A DNA stretch of 64,000 nt from CAZUAQ01 sp964618455 (GCA_964618455.1 CAZUAQ010000008.1:84582-148581); one strand, 5' to 3'. Positions 54,549 through 63,025 are shown, counted from the stretch's first letter. Notes: generated from the sequence alone by a model not told the origin. Program-made: numbers and translations.

Positions 54549-55427
54549 TCAGAAACGCGTGCGGCGGGGCGAGAACGCCATCGACAGCGCTTCCTGCTCA
54601 AACCCCTCCGGCACCACACGATCGACCGCAAACTCGTACAGCGCCGCAATGATGATCCCCTTCATCGCCTGCGACGCCAGCACTACGATCACCCCCAGCG
54701 GCAGCGCGACCGCCAGGCCGACCAGCAGCCCCGCCGTGCCCTGCGACGCGATCCCCAGCCCGATGGGCACACCGCACACGACCAGCAGCACCAGCCCCGT
54801 CACCAGTTCCAGCCCGAAGTTCGTGATCAGCGCTTCGCCCCAAGTCTTCTTCAACACGGCAATGCTCCGGTTCAGCGCCTTGATCGGCCCGGTCTTCTCC
54901 CGCACGATCACCGGCACAACAAAGTACGTGATTGCACTCCACGCCATGCCCAGAATCCCCGTGGCGACGCGTCCACCGCCGCGCGACCGGGATTCGAGTA
55001 TCTTCAGCAGCACTCCGACGGTCGCCGCCACCAGCGCCCACCCGGCAATCTGCGGCACGCGCTCCATCGCCGCCCGGAATCCGTCGCCCAGCGTCGGGTT
55101 CTCTCCGCGGAAGCGGATCATCGCGCAGGAGATCAAGGCGGTATTGAAGAAGATGATCACGTAATACGTCACGTAGTAATACGCGAACGTCACGACCCAT
55201 AACAGCGGATCCGACATCAACCCCTTCACCGCCTCCGGGTCGTTCTGCGATTGCGCCGCCACCTGCTCGAACATCCCCGACGACCAAATCGGATACGCAA
55301 ACCCCGCCATCACCATCAGGCACGCCACCCCGCTGATCAACGGGAACACCAGCAATTCCTTGTCCAGCATCAGCACACGCCAACTCGAGCGCGCCATGTC
55401 CATCCCGTTCATCATGCGGTCGATCAT
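54549..55427 (-). CDS. Polytopic inner-membrane protein (DUF6159-like)
   Basis: 292 residues with about five or six transmembrane segments: LVFPLISGVACLMVMAGFAY, VVTFAYYYVTYYVIIFFNTA, AGWALVAATVGVLLKILESR, MAWSAITYFVVPVIV, FGLELVTGLVLLVVCGVPI and LLVGLAVALPLGVIVVLASQ. A conserved start, MARSSWRVLMLDKELLVFPL, and the NTALISCAMIRFRGENPTLG loop match a family of uncharacterised prokaryotic membrane proteins. The role is unknown. It has the intergenic repeat region downstream and diverges from the zinc-ribbon membrane gene at 55653. Confidence 0.75.
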   Translation of the reverse strand: MIDRMMNGMDMARSSWRVLMLDKELLVFPLISGVACLMVMAGFAYPIWSSGMFEQVAAQSQNDPEAVKGLMSDPLLWVVTFAYYYVTYYVIIFFNTALISCAMIRFRGENPTLGDGFRAAMERVPQIAGWALVAATVGVLLKILESRSRGGGRVATGILGMAWSAITYFVVPVIVREKTGPIKALNRSIAVLKKTWGEALITNFGLELVTGLVLLVVCGVPIGLGIASQGTAGLLVGLAVALPLGVIVVLASQAMKGIIIAALYEFAVDRVVPEGFEQEALSMAFSPRRTRF

Positions 55428-55652
55428 TCCGATGGTCTCCTTGGGGTAAGTGTGAATGTGCCCGGCCTCGGACTCCTCTACCCTACCATCGGTTCACCTG
55501 CCCCGCCCATTACAATCAGACCGCAAAATTCCAATCCGATAACGGCCGGCTGGCGGTATAATCTGCACCCAATACCCCGATGTGCATATTCGCATCTGTC
55601 GTCAGGCGATGAAGGGGAGATGCGAGAATCGACTCGCTGTTCAGGGGATACC

Positions 55653-56351
55653 ATGAGCGAAACGGAGACACCGGCGGAAACAGACCTGCTGAAGCAATGC
55701 CCCTGGTGTGATTACAACCTCACCGGCTTGCCCGCCGAGCACATCTGCCCGGAATGCGGAAACACGGTCGATCGCACCGCCATCCGACTCGGCGACACGC
55801 GGCATCGCATGGAACGCGATGTGCGCATCACCCTGCTTCTGCTCGGAGCGGCGTTGATCGTCTCACCTCTTGACGTACCACCCGACCCATTGACCTGGCT
55901 CTGGCGCGCATCGCTGATACTGACGCCGGTTCTTGTCGTTATTCTGATTAATCCCAGGCTTCGGATCATCCTGCTTCCGCTCGGAGCGGCGTTGATCCTC
56001 TCACTCCTTGATGCTCCACCCGACCCATTGATCTGGCTCTGGCGCGCATCGCTGATACTGACGCCGTTTCTTATCGTTATTCTGATTAGTAGTCCCAGGC
56101 TTCGGAGCATACTGCTGATGAGGGATCAGATACTGATCGAACGGCCGTACCGTCAACCAATCGCGATTCCCTGGAAGCGCGTCGTCGCTGCCTCACCGGG
56201 ATTCGGCCACTATACCCTAAAGATCCATCTCCGGAATCCCTCGCGCATCTTTCGCATCGGCTTCAAGACCAGGCAACGTAAAGCAGGTCTGCCGCAACAC
56301 GGCATCCAACTCATCAACGCGATGGTGGCCATGGATAAGAATGAGCAGTGA
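55653..56351 (+). CDS. Zinc-ribbon membrane protein with internal tandem duplication
   Basis: The ATG at 55653 follows CAGGGGATACC. The 232-residue protein has an N-terminal zinc ribbon (KQCPWCDYNLTGLP, then HICPECGN), then two copies of a roughly 46-residue membrane segment (about 61-106 and 107-153; GAALIVSPLDVPPDPLTWLW and GAALILSLLDAPPDPLIWLW), and a charged cytoplasmic tail (about 154-232) with KRVVAASPGFGHYTLKIHLR. The ribbon-plus-membrane layout is common in planctomycetes. The duplication is also near-exact at DNA level, so it is recent. No function is known. It diverges from the DUF6159-like gene. Confidence 0.78.
   Translation: MSETETPAETDLLKQCPWCDYNLTGLPAEHICPECGNTVDRTAIRLGDTRHRMERDVRITLLLLGAALIVSPLDVPPDPLTWLWRASLILTPVLVVILINPRLRIILLPLGAALILSLLDAPPDPLIWLWRASLILTPFLIVILISSPRLRSILLMRDQILIERPYRQPIAIPWKRVVAASPGFGHYTLKIHLRNPSRIFRIGFKTRQRKAGLPQHGIQLINAMVAMDKNEQ
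55833..56111 (+). repeat. Tandem duplication inside the zinc-ribbon membrane gene
   Basis: Copy 1, 55833-55970 (138 bases); copy 2, 55971-56111 (141 bases, one extra codon). The copies differ at about a dozen scattered positions, and shared blocks such as TGGCGCGCATCGCTGATACT are identical. Reading frame is preserved, so the repeat doubles one two-helix membrane unit. Confidence 0.85.
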
Positions 56352-56669
56352 CGAAACCTGTATGTCGAGGGAAGCCCGAAATCAGAATGCTCAGACAACG
56401 CACACGAAGTCGTTTGACATGCCGTCAATTTCCCTTTTGTGTCTTCAGTGCCTTCTGTGGCCAATTCTTCCACGGGTTCAGGCCAGGGGGAATAGTCACA
56501 GAAAGCACGGAAGTCACAAAAGAATAGAAGGGCAAATGACGAAATCTGGCTTGCCCTAATCACACACATCTCGTCGTCAGGCATTCCGTCGTTCGTGATT
56601 CAGCATTCGCCATGTCCCCCTTGGTGGTCTACTGCTTCCCATCCTTCACGAGCAAACGCCACGCGCACG
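56352..56669. other. Intergenic region with dispersed hairpin repeat
   Basis: 318 bases between convergent genes; no supported gene. It includes the repeat at 56434-56521, which may act as a bidirectional terminator. The rest shows nothing I can support. Confidence 0.55.
56434..56521. repeat. Dispersed imperfect hairpin repeat, copy 3
   Basis: Left arm 56434-56462 (CTTTTGTGTCTTCAGTGCC, then TTCTGTGGCC) and right arm 56493-56521 with near-complement (TCACAGAAAGCACGGAAG). The loop is about 30 bases. Arm sequence is close to copies 1 and 2. Confidence 0.75.
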
Positions 56670-57833
56670 TTACCCCTTGAACCAATCCGCCTCGCCCGTT
56701 TCGAACACCACCGGCAGGTCGCGGGAGAAATCCAGCTCCTCGTACCGCCCCGCTTTGCACTCCTGCTGCCACTGCCCGCGGCGGTGCACGTGCGTGATGT
56801 CACTCGTGAACATGGAGAACGATACCCACGACCCCGTGCCGATCGCGTCCATCGGCGCGCGGCACGCCACGAAGTCGCGCACCTTCTGCAGGTTGAACCC
56901 GCTGCTGACGATGATCTTCGTCGACCGTGCCCCCATGCGATCGAGCAGATCGCGCATCATGTATGCCGATTCGATCGTCACGCCCGTGCCGAAGCCGTGC
57001 CGCTCCAGCGCCGCCATCGCCGCCTCACGATCCGGCGCCTCGGACAGAATGCGCATCTCCAGTGCCCGATCCGTTTGCTCATGCCCGCCCTGATGGACGC
57101 GATTGCCCGGCGTGTCCAGTCGAACCGCGTGCAGGTCGATGCCGAACCGCTCGACCGCGTCCGCCACCACGTCACGCTCGCGCCCCTCGAAATCCGTCAG
57201 CACGGTCAGCGGCACGTCCGGACAGGCGTCGCGATACGCCTCGGCGCTGGTGATGCTGCTGCCGTCGAACGCGGCGTTGAGGGCATGCGGTATCGAGCCG
57301 TACACCTTGAACTCGTGCGGGTCGCGCGTGCCGATGCGGATCCGTTCCTCGCCGATGCCGAACCGCGCCTGCACTTCGGCGTAGCCCGCACGCGTGCTCG
57401 TGCCCCGCGCGCCGCCCACCGCCGCCGCCACCGCGATCCGCGGGATCAACTCCGGCGGATAGTGCCGTGCGGACATATCGATGACCGGGACTTCCCCCGC
57501 CGCCTCGACGATCTCCGCCATCGTCCCCGCCGCCCCCGACAGCGACAGCATGCCCAGGTATTCCGTCTCCAGCGCCACGAGGTCGATGAAGCGCCCCTCG
57601 AGCGTCAGGATCACTTCCCGCGGCGCATGCGGCTCGCCCTCCGGCAAAGCCCTCACACGCACAGGCCCCTCGCAGCGCGACTGCACCAGGGCGAGCGCGT
57701 CGCCGAGCCCGCACAACCTCCCGGCCTTGCGGCCGAGCACGCCGTAGCGCACGAGACGGTCCGCCTCCTCGCGCCCGCGCACCGTGGCCACGCAACGATT
57801 GAAATACTCATCCGCCAGGTCTGATGTATGCAT
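56670..57833 (-). CDS. Nicotinate phosphoribosyltransferase-like enzyme
   Basis: 387 residues of the NAPRTase/QAPRTase fold. The N-terminal domain starts MHTSDLADEYFNRCVATVRG; the barrel holds VIDMSARHYPPELIPRIAVA, GGARGTSTRAGYAEV, DFEGRERDVVADAVERFGID and KIIVSSGFNLQKVRDFVACR followed by GTGSWV. In NAPRTase these form the phosphoribosyl-pyrophosphate and base-binding sites, making nicotinate mononucleotide for NAD salvage in the cytosol. A His that is phosphorylated in classical NAPRTases is not certain by eye (candidate His in VIDMSARHYPPE), so substrate preference could differ. The gene stands between a pseudopilin gene and the repeat-containing gap. Confidence 0.86.
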   Translation of the reverse strand: MHTSDLADEYFNRCVATVRGREEADRLVRYGVLGRKAGRLCGLGDALALVQSRCEGPVRVRALPEGEPHAPREVILTLEGRFIDLVALETEYLGMLSLSGAAGTMAEIVEAAGEVPVIDMSARHYPPELIPRIAVAAAVGGARGTSTRAGYAEVQARFGIGEERIRIGTRDPHEFKVYGSIPHALNAAFDGSSITSAEAYRDACPDVPLTVLTDFEGRERDVVADAVERFGIDLHAVRLDTPGNRVHQGGHEQTDRALEMRILSEAPDREAAMAALERHGFGTGVTIESAYMMRDLLDRMGARSTKIIVSSGFNLQKVRDFVACRAPMDAIGTGSWVSFSMFTSDITHVHRRGQWQQECKAGRYEELDFSRDLPVVFETGEADWFKG

Positions 57834-57865
57834 GATCGATGGATATACCCCAAAACCGGGCCCAT

Positions 57866-57896
57866 GAAAAACGCCCGAACTGAGCGGCCCGGGCGT
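57866..57896 (-). terminator. Rho-independent terminator of the pseudopilin gene
   Basis: On the minus strand a 7-bp G+C stem (ACGCCCG / CGGGCGT, 12-base loop) is followed by a run of five T. It lies 39-69 bases after the pseudopilin stop (57935) and before the start of the next minus-strand gene at 57833. Confidence 0.75.
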
Positions 57897-57934
57897 GCAT
57901 GTTGATTCCGCGTACGTGTGGTTTCAATCGCCGA

Positions 57935-58879
57935 TCACTCTCCCAGCGAGGGCGGTTCCCAACCCGGCGGACGCTCCGGATGCCAGAGCGATGCCGCCGA
58001 TTCGTTGCTGGGGCGCTCGAGCTTGTGCGGCAGCAAGCGCTCCACGTGCGTGTCCAGGAAGCCGACATTCGCCCGACCGAGATGGCGGTACCCCACCCAC
58101 TCGTCGGGATCGTCCGCCCGCGTGCGGTTCGTTTCGGGGTCCTTCACGTTGAATACCGACTCGGTTACCGCCGACCAGTCCTTGTAATCCAGGTAGAGCA
58201 GGTTCCAGGGCTGCGCGCCGGGCACCGCCGCCGAGAGATTCATCCCGTAACTGCCCCAGAGCATCGGCACCTGGTAGCGATCCGTCGTCCCGTTGATCTC
58301 AGTGAGCGTCTTGCCGCGCCAGGTGTGCAGGAAGAGCTGCCGACCGGTGCTGCCCTTCGTGACCCAGACCTCGCCCTTGGGCTGCTTGAAGCCGTCCGGA
58401 ATGTAGTCCACGGTGGCGTCGTCAAAGTCACGATCGCCTCCGCCGACATCCGCCTCCGTCTCCATGCGAATGGAGTACTGATTGCCCGACGTGGGGCGTC
58501 GCCGAAGGAAGTAGGCACTGTCCATGGCCAGCGGCGGATAGCGGAAGCCGGTGCGATGCTGCGAGATCCACGCCGCGGGGATCGGATACGGATCCTTGTC
58601 CGAGGGGCAGTTGAACGGTTCGGTCTCCCCGCTCATGCTCTTCATGACGTGATGCGACCAGCCCTTGTGGGCGGGGACGCGATTCTTCTTGGTTTCCTCG
58701 AGCCACATGACCCCCGCCGTGGTCAACTGGCGCATGCGCGAACTGCAGACCGACGCGCGGGCGCTCTCCCGTGCCTTCTGAAGCGACGGCAGCAGGATCG
58801 CGACCAGCAGGGCGATGATCGCCACCACGACCAGAATCTCGATCAATGTGAATGCCCGGCGGACAACGGAGGATGTCAT
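57935..58879 (-). CDS. Type II secretion/type IV pilin-like pseudopilin (H-x9-DG type)
   Basis: The ATG at 58879 is seven bases after GAGG; an upstream ATG (58897) is less well placed. The 314-residue protein has a short basic leader and the prepilin cleavage site VVRRAFTLIEILVVVAIIAL (methylated Phe after cleavage, Glu at +5), then one transmembrane helix ending in LLPSLQKARESARASVCSSR. The body is a globular C-terminal domain ending in YRHLGRANVGFLDTHVERLL, the His-x9-Asp-Gly-type feature (here D-T-H) of planctomycete pseudopilins. It would be assembled in a pseudopilus or related export apparatus; none of the other machinery genes is in this window. A terminator follows at 57866. Confidence 0.88.
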   Translation of the reverse strand: MTSSVVRRAFTLIEILVVVAIIALLVAILLPSLQKARESARASVCSSRMRQLTTAGVMWLEETKKNRVPAHKGWSHHVMKSMSGETEPFNCPSDKDPYPIPAAWISQHRTGFRYPPLAMDSAYFLRRRPTSGNQYSIRMETEADVGGGDRDFDDATVDYIPDGFKQPKGEVWVTKGSTGRQLFLHTWRGKTLTEINGTTDRYQVPMLWGSYGMNLSAAVPGAQPWNLLYLDYKDWSAVTESVFNVKDPETNRTRADDPDEWVGYRHLGRANVGFLDTHVERLLPHKLERPSNESAASLWHPERPPGWEPPSLGE

Positions 58880-58956
58880 GGGCGACCTCGCGTGCAAGAA
58901 CAGAACAAACCCGGTGCAGGCGGTTCGAAATGGCTCGTCAAGGAACCACTGTTTTT

Positions 58957-58962
58957 ATCATA
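58957..58962 (-). promoter_or_regulatory. Possible -10 box of the pseudopilin gene
   Basis: TATGAT on the minus strand, about 78 bases before the ATG at 58879. A -35 candidate (TTTTGC, 17 bases upstream) is poor. The 298-base region 58880-59177 is AT-rich relative to the genes and is shared with the divergent acetyltransferase. Confidence 0.35.
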
Positions 58963-59177
58963 ACGCAAGCCAACGCACCGCAAAACGTTTTCTCCGAACT
59001 ATTACGGTATCTTGACGCACACTTTCAACTCTGCTGAAGATTTCGGACCTCCCCGTTCGATTATCAATCGTAACTGAAATAAAATAACCCACTTAGTCGC
59101 TGTGGCGTCACACGGTTATGATAGAATTCCGCAGGCAGCGAGAATCGGACCCTCGAACAGTGGAGAACATTATTCAC

Positions 59178-59705
59178 GTGATTCGTTCCGCCACCATGGC
59201 CGACGTGCCCGAGATGCATCGGCTCATCACGCATCATGCCGAACTGAACCGCATGCTCTTCCGGTCGCACGCGGATTTGTACGAGCATCTCCGGGATTTC
59301 TTCGTCGCCACACGGGAGATCCACTCCGGCGAGAAGTCCGGGGAAGGCGATCACGTCGTCGGCTGCGCCGCGCTGGAACTGGTCTGGCGAGACCTGGCGG
59401 AGATCAAGAGCCTGGCGGTGGACGAGGCGTGCCGCGGCCAGGGGCTGGGCGGAGCCCTGGTCCAGGCCACCATCGAGGAGGGGCGACGACTCGGCCTCGA
59501 AAGGATTTTCGCCCTCACCCGGGAACGCCGTTTTTTCGAGAAGCTCCGGTTCGCCGAGGTGCCGCGCGACTCACTCCCCCATAAAGTGTGGACCGATTGC
59601 GTCCGATGTCCGTTGCAGGAGAACTGCGACGAGATCGCCATGGTGCTCCCGCTTCGGTCGACGGCGGTTCAATCTCGGGCGGAATCAGCCGCCCGGTCCG
59701 GATGA
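59178..59705 (+). CDS. Short-form N-acetylglutamate synthase (GNAT acetyltransferase)
   Basis: The GTG at 59178 has GGAGAA about nine bases upstream and begins where GNAT homology begins (MIRSATMADVPEMHRLITHH); an ATG at 59118 adds 20 residues without a ribosome binding site. The 175-residue protein has the acetyl-CoA loop VDEACRGQGLGGALV and the diagnostic tail RDSLPHKVWTDCVRCP followed by NCDEIAM, typical of short NAGS proteins that acetylate glutamate as the first step of arginine synthesis. No other arg gene is in this window. The next gene, a small membrane protein, starts 73 bases later. Confidence 0.85.
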   Translation: MIRSATMADVPEMHRLITHHAELNRMLFRSHADLYEHLRDFFVATREIHSGEKSGEGDHVVGCAALELVWRDLAEIKSLAVDEACRGQGLGGALVQATIEEGRRLGLERIFALTRERRFFEKLRFAEVPRDSLPHKVWTDCVRCPLQENCDEIAMVLPLRSTAVQSRAESAARSG

Positions 59706-59778
59706 GGCGACCCCGACGGCAGGTGGGATGGCCCACGCCGGTCCATCACGCGGTGAGCCCGAACGTGACGGAGATGCC

Positions 59779-60123
59779 ATGACCACCCGAAAGACCAAGT
59801 CCAGGTACTGGAATCCCGTCTGTTATGGGGCGCTCTTTCTGTTTGCCGGAGCGCTCTTTCTCATCTTCAGCCGGGTGGTCGTGAACGTGACGCAATCCAA
59901 CTCTTCACCCGCCATCACCGCCCCCGGGGTGGAGTCGCCGGACCCCGAGCCCGATGCCCCGGTCCAGGACGCCTCCTTCGGGCTCAGCGGCATCCTGCTC
60001 ATGTTCAGCACCGCCTCCTTCCTCATGACCGCCGTCTGCATCGGCTGGATCGTCAAGGTCTACCGTGAGTCCCGACCCGCCTGGAAAACCCAGAAGCGCT
60101 ACCCCAAGCACCAGCGCCATTGA
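59779..60123 (+). CDS. Small two-helix membrane protein
   Basis: The ATG at 59779 has GGAG six bases upstream. The 114-residue product has two transmembrane segments (about 14-36, YGALFLFAGALFLIFSRVVV, and about 69-93, GILLMFSTASFLMTAVCIGW) separated by a Pro/Asp-rich loop (about 37-65), with a basic C-terminal tail. I recognise no family. It converges with the lipoprotein gene ending at 60159. Confidence 0.65.
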   Translation: MTTRKTKSRYWNPVCYGALFLFAGALFLIFSRVVVNVTQSNSSPAITAPGVESPDPEPDAPVQDASFGLSGILLMFSTASFLMTAVCIGWIVKVYRESRPAWKTQKRYPKHQRH

Positions 60124-60158
60124 GCTTCGCGCGACCCGTCAGTTGATGGACATGACGC

Positions 60159-60812
60159 TCAAGGCGTGCCGGGTTGCGTGGAGGGATAAAGTTCGAGGCG
60201 TTCGATTTTCGGCCGCTGCTCTCGCGGAAGGGGGCGCGGGAAGTTTTCTTCGGTCATGTCGCGAATCGGTCGGCCGCGCTCGGGATCATGCACCGCCACG
60301 AAGCGCCCGGCCCGAATCAGCCGCGTGCCCCGGAACACCGAGGCCGGCGTCCATCCGGTCAGCGCCGTGAACCGCTGCTGATGCATCACGAGATGAAACC
60401 GACCCTCGAGCGTGCCGTGTTTCGGGGCATGGATCACAACGACCCCGGTGATCGACCGGGCGCGGCGCCGATCGGCGCCATAACGCGACACCGACTGCGC
60501 CTCCCGCATGCGGACGTGGTAAAGGCGCTCACTCCCCGCCGGCAGTCCGTCCAACACAAGCGACAACGCGAACTCGTTCGAGAACATCTCCCCCAGAAGC
60601 GACTCCGACCGGCGGCGAAGGACGACATTCAACGCGCCGCCATCCTCCTGCCAGTAGTACGCTTCGTCGATGGCGATCTTTTCAATCAGTGGCTCATCGG
60701 GGGGGAGGTCACTTCGCCGGTACGGCATGGTGTGGATCGTGCCCGAGCCCGTGCATCCACATAGCCCGATCAGGATCACACACGCGAAGCACCATCGCAT
60801 TCCATCATGCAT
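60159..60812 (-). CDS. Lipoprotein of unknown function, probably cotranscribed with glyA
   Basis: 217 residues from the ATG at 60812 (a second ATG at 60800 is possible). The signal peptide has lipobox residues LCGC with acylated Cys20. The mature protein is beta-rich: EKIAIDEAYYWQEDGGALNV, LSLVLDGLPAGSERLYHVRM and HLVMHQQRFTALTGW. No enzymatic motif is visible. It starts only 10 bases after the glyA stop on the same strand, so it is likely read from the glyA promoter, but nothing links it to folate metabolism. Confidence 0.72.
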   Translation of the reverse strand: MHDGMRWCFACVILIGLCGCTGSGTIHTMPYRRSDLPPDEPLIEKIAIDEAYYWQEDGGALNVVLRRRSESLLGEMFSNEFALSLVLDGLPAGSERLYHVRMREAQSVSRYGADRRRARSITGVVVIHAPKHGTLEGRFHLVMHQQRFTALTGWTPASVFRGTRLIRAGRFVAVHDPERGRPIRDMTEENFPRPLPREQRPKIERLELYPSTQPGTP

Positions 60813-60822
60813 GGCGGTCCCG

Positions 60823-62091
60823 TCAGTGCGGCAGCGGGAAGCGGCGGCAGAGTTCTTCCACCTGGTTGCGGACGCGTTGCACGACGGCATCCTCTCCGCG
60901 ATGGAAAAGCACTTCGTGCGTCAGCGCCGCCACTTCGGGCATCTCGTCCGGCGTGAACCCGCGCGTCGTCACCGCCGGCGTTCCGATCCGCAGCCCCGAC
61001 GTCTCCATCGGCTTGCGCTCGTCGAAGGGAATCATGTTCTTGTTGACGATGATGCCCGCGTCCTCGAGCCACTTCTCCGCCTGCTTGCCGCTGACATCCG
61101 CGTGGGCCGGGCGAAGGTCGACGCACATCAGGTGATTGTCCGTGCCGCCGGAGACAAGCCGGTACCCGTGCGAGAGCAGCGCCTTGGCCAGCGCCTGGGC
61201 ATTGTCGAGAATTGCCTGCTGATACTGCTTGAAGTCCGGACGCAGCGCTTCGCCGAAAGCTACCGCCTTGGCCGCGATGACGTGCATCAGCGGCCCACCC
61301 TGGATGCCCGGGAAGATGCGTGAATCGACCGCCTTGGCGTGATCGGCCTTGCACATGATCATGCCGGCGCGCGGGCCGCGCAGCGTCTTGTGCGTCGTCG
61401 TCGTGACGAAGTCGGCGTGCGGCACCGGCGAAGGGTGCAGCCCCACCGCCACCATACCCGCGATGTGGGCGATGTCCGCCAGGAGATACGCGCCCACGTC
61501 CCTGGCGATCCGCGCGAAGGCTTCGAAGTCGATCGTCCGCGGATAGGCCGACGCCCCGGTCACGATCATCTTCGGCTTGTGCTCCTCCGCCAGCTTACGG
61601 ATGACCTCGTAGTCGAACTGCTCGGTCGTCTTGTCCACGCCGTAGCTCACCACGTTGTACAGCCGACCGCTGAAGTTGACCTTCATGCCGTGCGTGAGAT
61701 GACCGCCATGCGAGAGATCGAGGCTCAGGATCGTGTCGCCCGGTTCGAGGACCGACATGTAGACCGCCATGTTCGCCTGGCTGCCGGAGTGCGGCTGCAC
61801 GTTCACGTGATCGCACCCGAAGAGTTGCTTGGCGCGGTCCCGGGCGAGGTTTTCCACCTCGTCCACGTGCACGCATCCGCCGTAGTACCTTTTGCCGGGA
61901 TAACCCTCGGCATACTTGTTGGTCATGATCGACCCGGCCGCCTCACGCACCGCCCGGGAGACGTGATTCTCCGAGGCGATCAGTTCGAGCACGTTCGTCT
62001 GCCGCTCTTCCTCGGCCATGAGAATCCGAAACACGTCCGGATCCGACTGTTCGATGGCGGAATAAGCGGTAATCACATCCGGTAAAGCCAT
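60823..62091 (-). CDS. glyA: Serine hydroxymethyltransferase
   Basis: The ATG at 62091 has GAGGTGAG seven bases upstream and gives 422 residues, the usual GlyA length; upstream in-frame codons are not needed. The PLP lysine is K235 in TTTTHKTLRGPR. Other signatures are NVLELIASENHVSRAVREAA, YAEGYPGKRYYGGCVHVDEV, NVQPHSGSQANMAVY and DLSHGGHLTHG. It makes glycine and methylene-tetrahydrofolate from serine in the cytosol. The downstream lipoprotein gene is 10 bases away. A promoter lies at 62165-62193 and no riboswitch is seen in the leader. Confidence 0.97.
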   Translation of the reverse strand: MALPDVITAYSAIEQSDPDVFRILMAEEERQTNVLELIASENHVSRAVREAAGSIMTNKYAEGYPGKRYYGGCVHVDEVENLARDRAKQLFGCDHVNVQPHSGSQANMAVYMSVLEPGDTILSLDLSHGGHLTHGMKVNFSGRLYNVVSYGVDKTTEQFDYEVIRKLAEEHKPKMIVTGASAYPRTIDFEAFARIARDVGAYLLADIAHIAGMVAVGLHPSPVPHADFVTTTTHKTLRGPRAGMIMCKADHAKAVDSRIFPGIQGGPLMHVIAAKAVAFGEALRPDFKQYQQAILDNAQALAKALLSHGYRLVSGGTDNHLMCVDLRPAHADVSGKQAEKWLEDAGIIVNKNMIPFDERKPMETSGLRIGTPAVTTRGFTPDEMPEVAALTHEVLFHRGEDAVVQRVRNQVEELCRRFPLPH

Positions 62092-62164
62092 AAATCTCAC
62101 CTCGCAGGGCGTTCGTATCGAAAGTGCCGTCAGGTGCATTCTGAGCACCCGCGTCGAACATTGT

Positions 62165-62193
62165 ATTCTAGTGAAATCGGCGTGCGGGACCAA
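62165..62193 (-). promoter_or_regulatory. Promoter of glyA
   Basis: On the minus strand, -35 TTGGTC (62193-62188) and -10 TAGAAT (62170-62165) are 17 bases apart. Transcription would begin near 62158, giving a leader of about 65 bases before the glyA ATG. It lies in the gap after the FAH-family gene, showing that glyA need not depend on it. Confidence 0.65.
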
Positions 62194-62221
62194 ATCCGAA
62201 CGCCGGACCCGGCGACCCTGT

Positions 62222-63025
62222 TCAGCCGTCCGCGCCCGCCTTCGATACGGGATTGCTCAACGGCCCGATGTCTTCGATTTCCACCGTGTACCGGTCACCC
62301 GGCCTCAGGTAACGCGCCGGAGCCTGGCCCATGCCGACCCCCTCGGGCGTCCCCGTCAGGATGACCGTCCCCGGGTGCAGCGTGAAATGCTGCGACAGGT
62401 AGCTGATCAGGAACGGCACGTTGAAGATCATGTCCGCCGTGGTCGAGGACTGCATCACGTCGCCGTTGAGTCGGCCGCGGATGTCCGCCTGGTTCGGATC
62501 GAACTCCGGATCGATCATCAGCGACGGCCCGAGCGGGCAGAAGGTGTCGAAGCTCTTGGCCCGCGTCCATTGCAGGTCGCGGCGCTTCTGGCAGTCGCGG
62601 GCGGAGACGTCGTTCGCGCAGGTGTACCCCAGCACATGGTCGAGGGCGTCGGCTTCGGAGACGTGGCGGGCGCGCTTGCCGATCACCACCGCCAGCTCCG
62701 CTTCGTAGTCCACCTCGTCCGGGGCATCCTCGGGCAGCTCGATCGTTTCGCCGTCGGCAATGACGGAGCTGGTCAGCTTGGAGAAGATCACGGGAAACTC
62801 CGGCACGTCCGCGCCGCTCTCGGCCGCGTGGCGGCGATAGTTCAAACCGATGGCGATGATGTTCACCGGTTCGATCGGCGGAAGCAGCCGCTGAACAAGC
62901 GCCTGGCGGTCCGTCACCGTGAAGGCGCCGTAGAGCGAGCCCTCGATCAGGGACGCGTTGCCCGCATCGATCCGAACTCCGGTGTGGACCTGTTCCTTCT
63001 CGTCAACGAAGCGAATCACGTGCAT
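62222..63025 (-). CDS. Fumarylacetoacetate hydrolase family protein
   Basis: 267 residues with an N-terminal domain (about 1-48) and the FAH fold (about 50-255). Metal ligands are Glu108 and Glu110 (DYEAELAVVIG) and Asp139 (CANDVSARD), with the active-site Lys157 in WTRAKSFDTFCPLGPSL. The C-terminal block PGTVILTGTPEGVGMG is typical. Family members hydrolyse or decarboxylate C-C bonds in aromatic or sugar-acid breakdown, for example 2-oxo-hept-3-ene-dioate or acylpyruvate. The exact substrate is not evident. The gene is on the same strand as glyA, with a promoter between them, so they are not necessarily cotranscribed. Confidence 0.9.
   Translation of the reverse strand: MHVIRFVDEKEQVHTGVRIDAGNASLIEGSLYGAFTVTDRQALVQRLLPPIEPVNIIAIGLNYRRHAAESGADVPEFPVIFSKLTSSVIADGETIELPEDAPDEVDYEAELAVVIGKRARHVSEADALDHVLGYTCANDVSARDCQKRRDLQWTRAKSFDTFCPLGPSLMIDPEFDPNQADIRGRLNGDVMQSSTTADMIFNVPFLISYLSQHFTLHPGTVILTGTPEGVGMGQAPARYLRPGDRYTVEIEDIGPLSNPVSKAGADG

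Noticed and set aside
54175..55164. Plus-strand frame overlapping the DUF6159-like gene and the hairpin repeat
   Set aside because: Its N-terminal part crosses the dispersed repeat and the remainder is antisense to a clear multi-spanning membrane protein.
58921..58950. GGTTCGAAAT stretch reminiscent of a tRNA T-loop
   Set aside because: No acceptor, D or anticodon arms can be folded around it, and no CCA or terminator follows.
62092..62221. Glycine or folate riboswitch in the glyA leader
   Set aside because: The leader is short (about 65 bases) and shows no paired glycine aptamer or other conserved riboswitch core.
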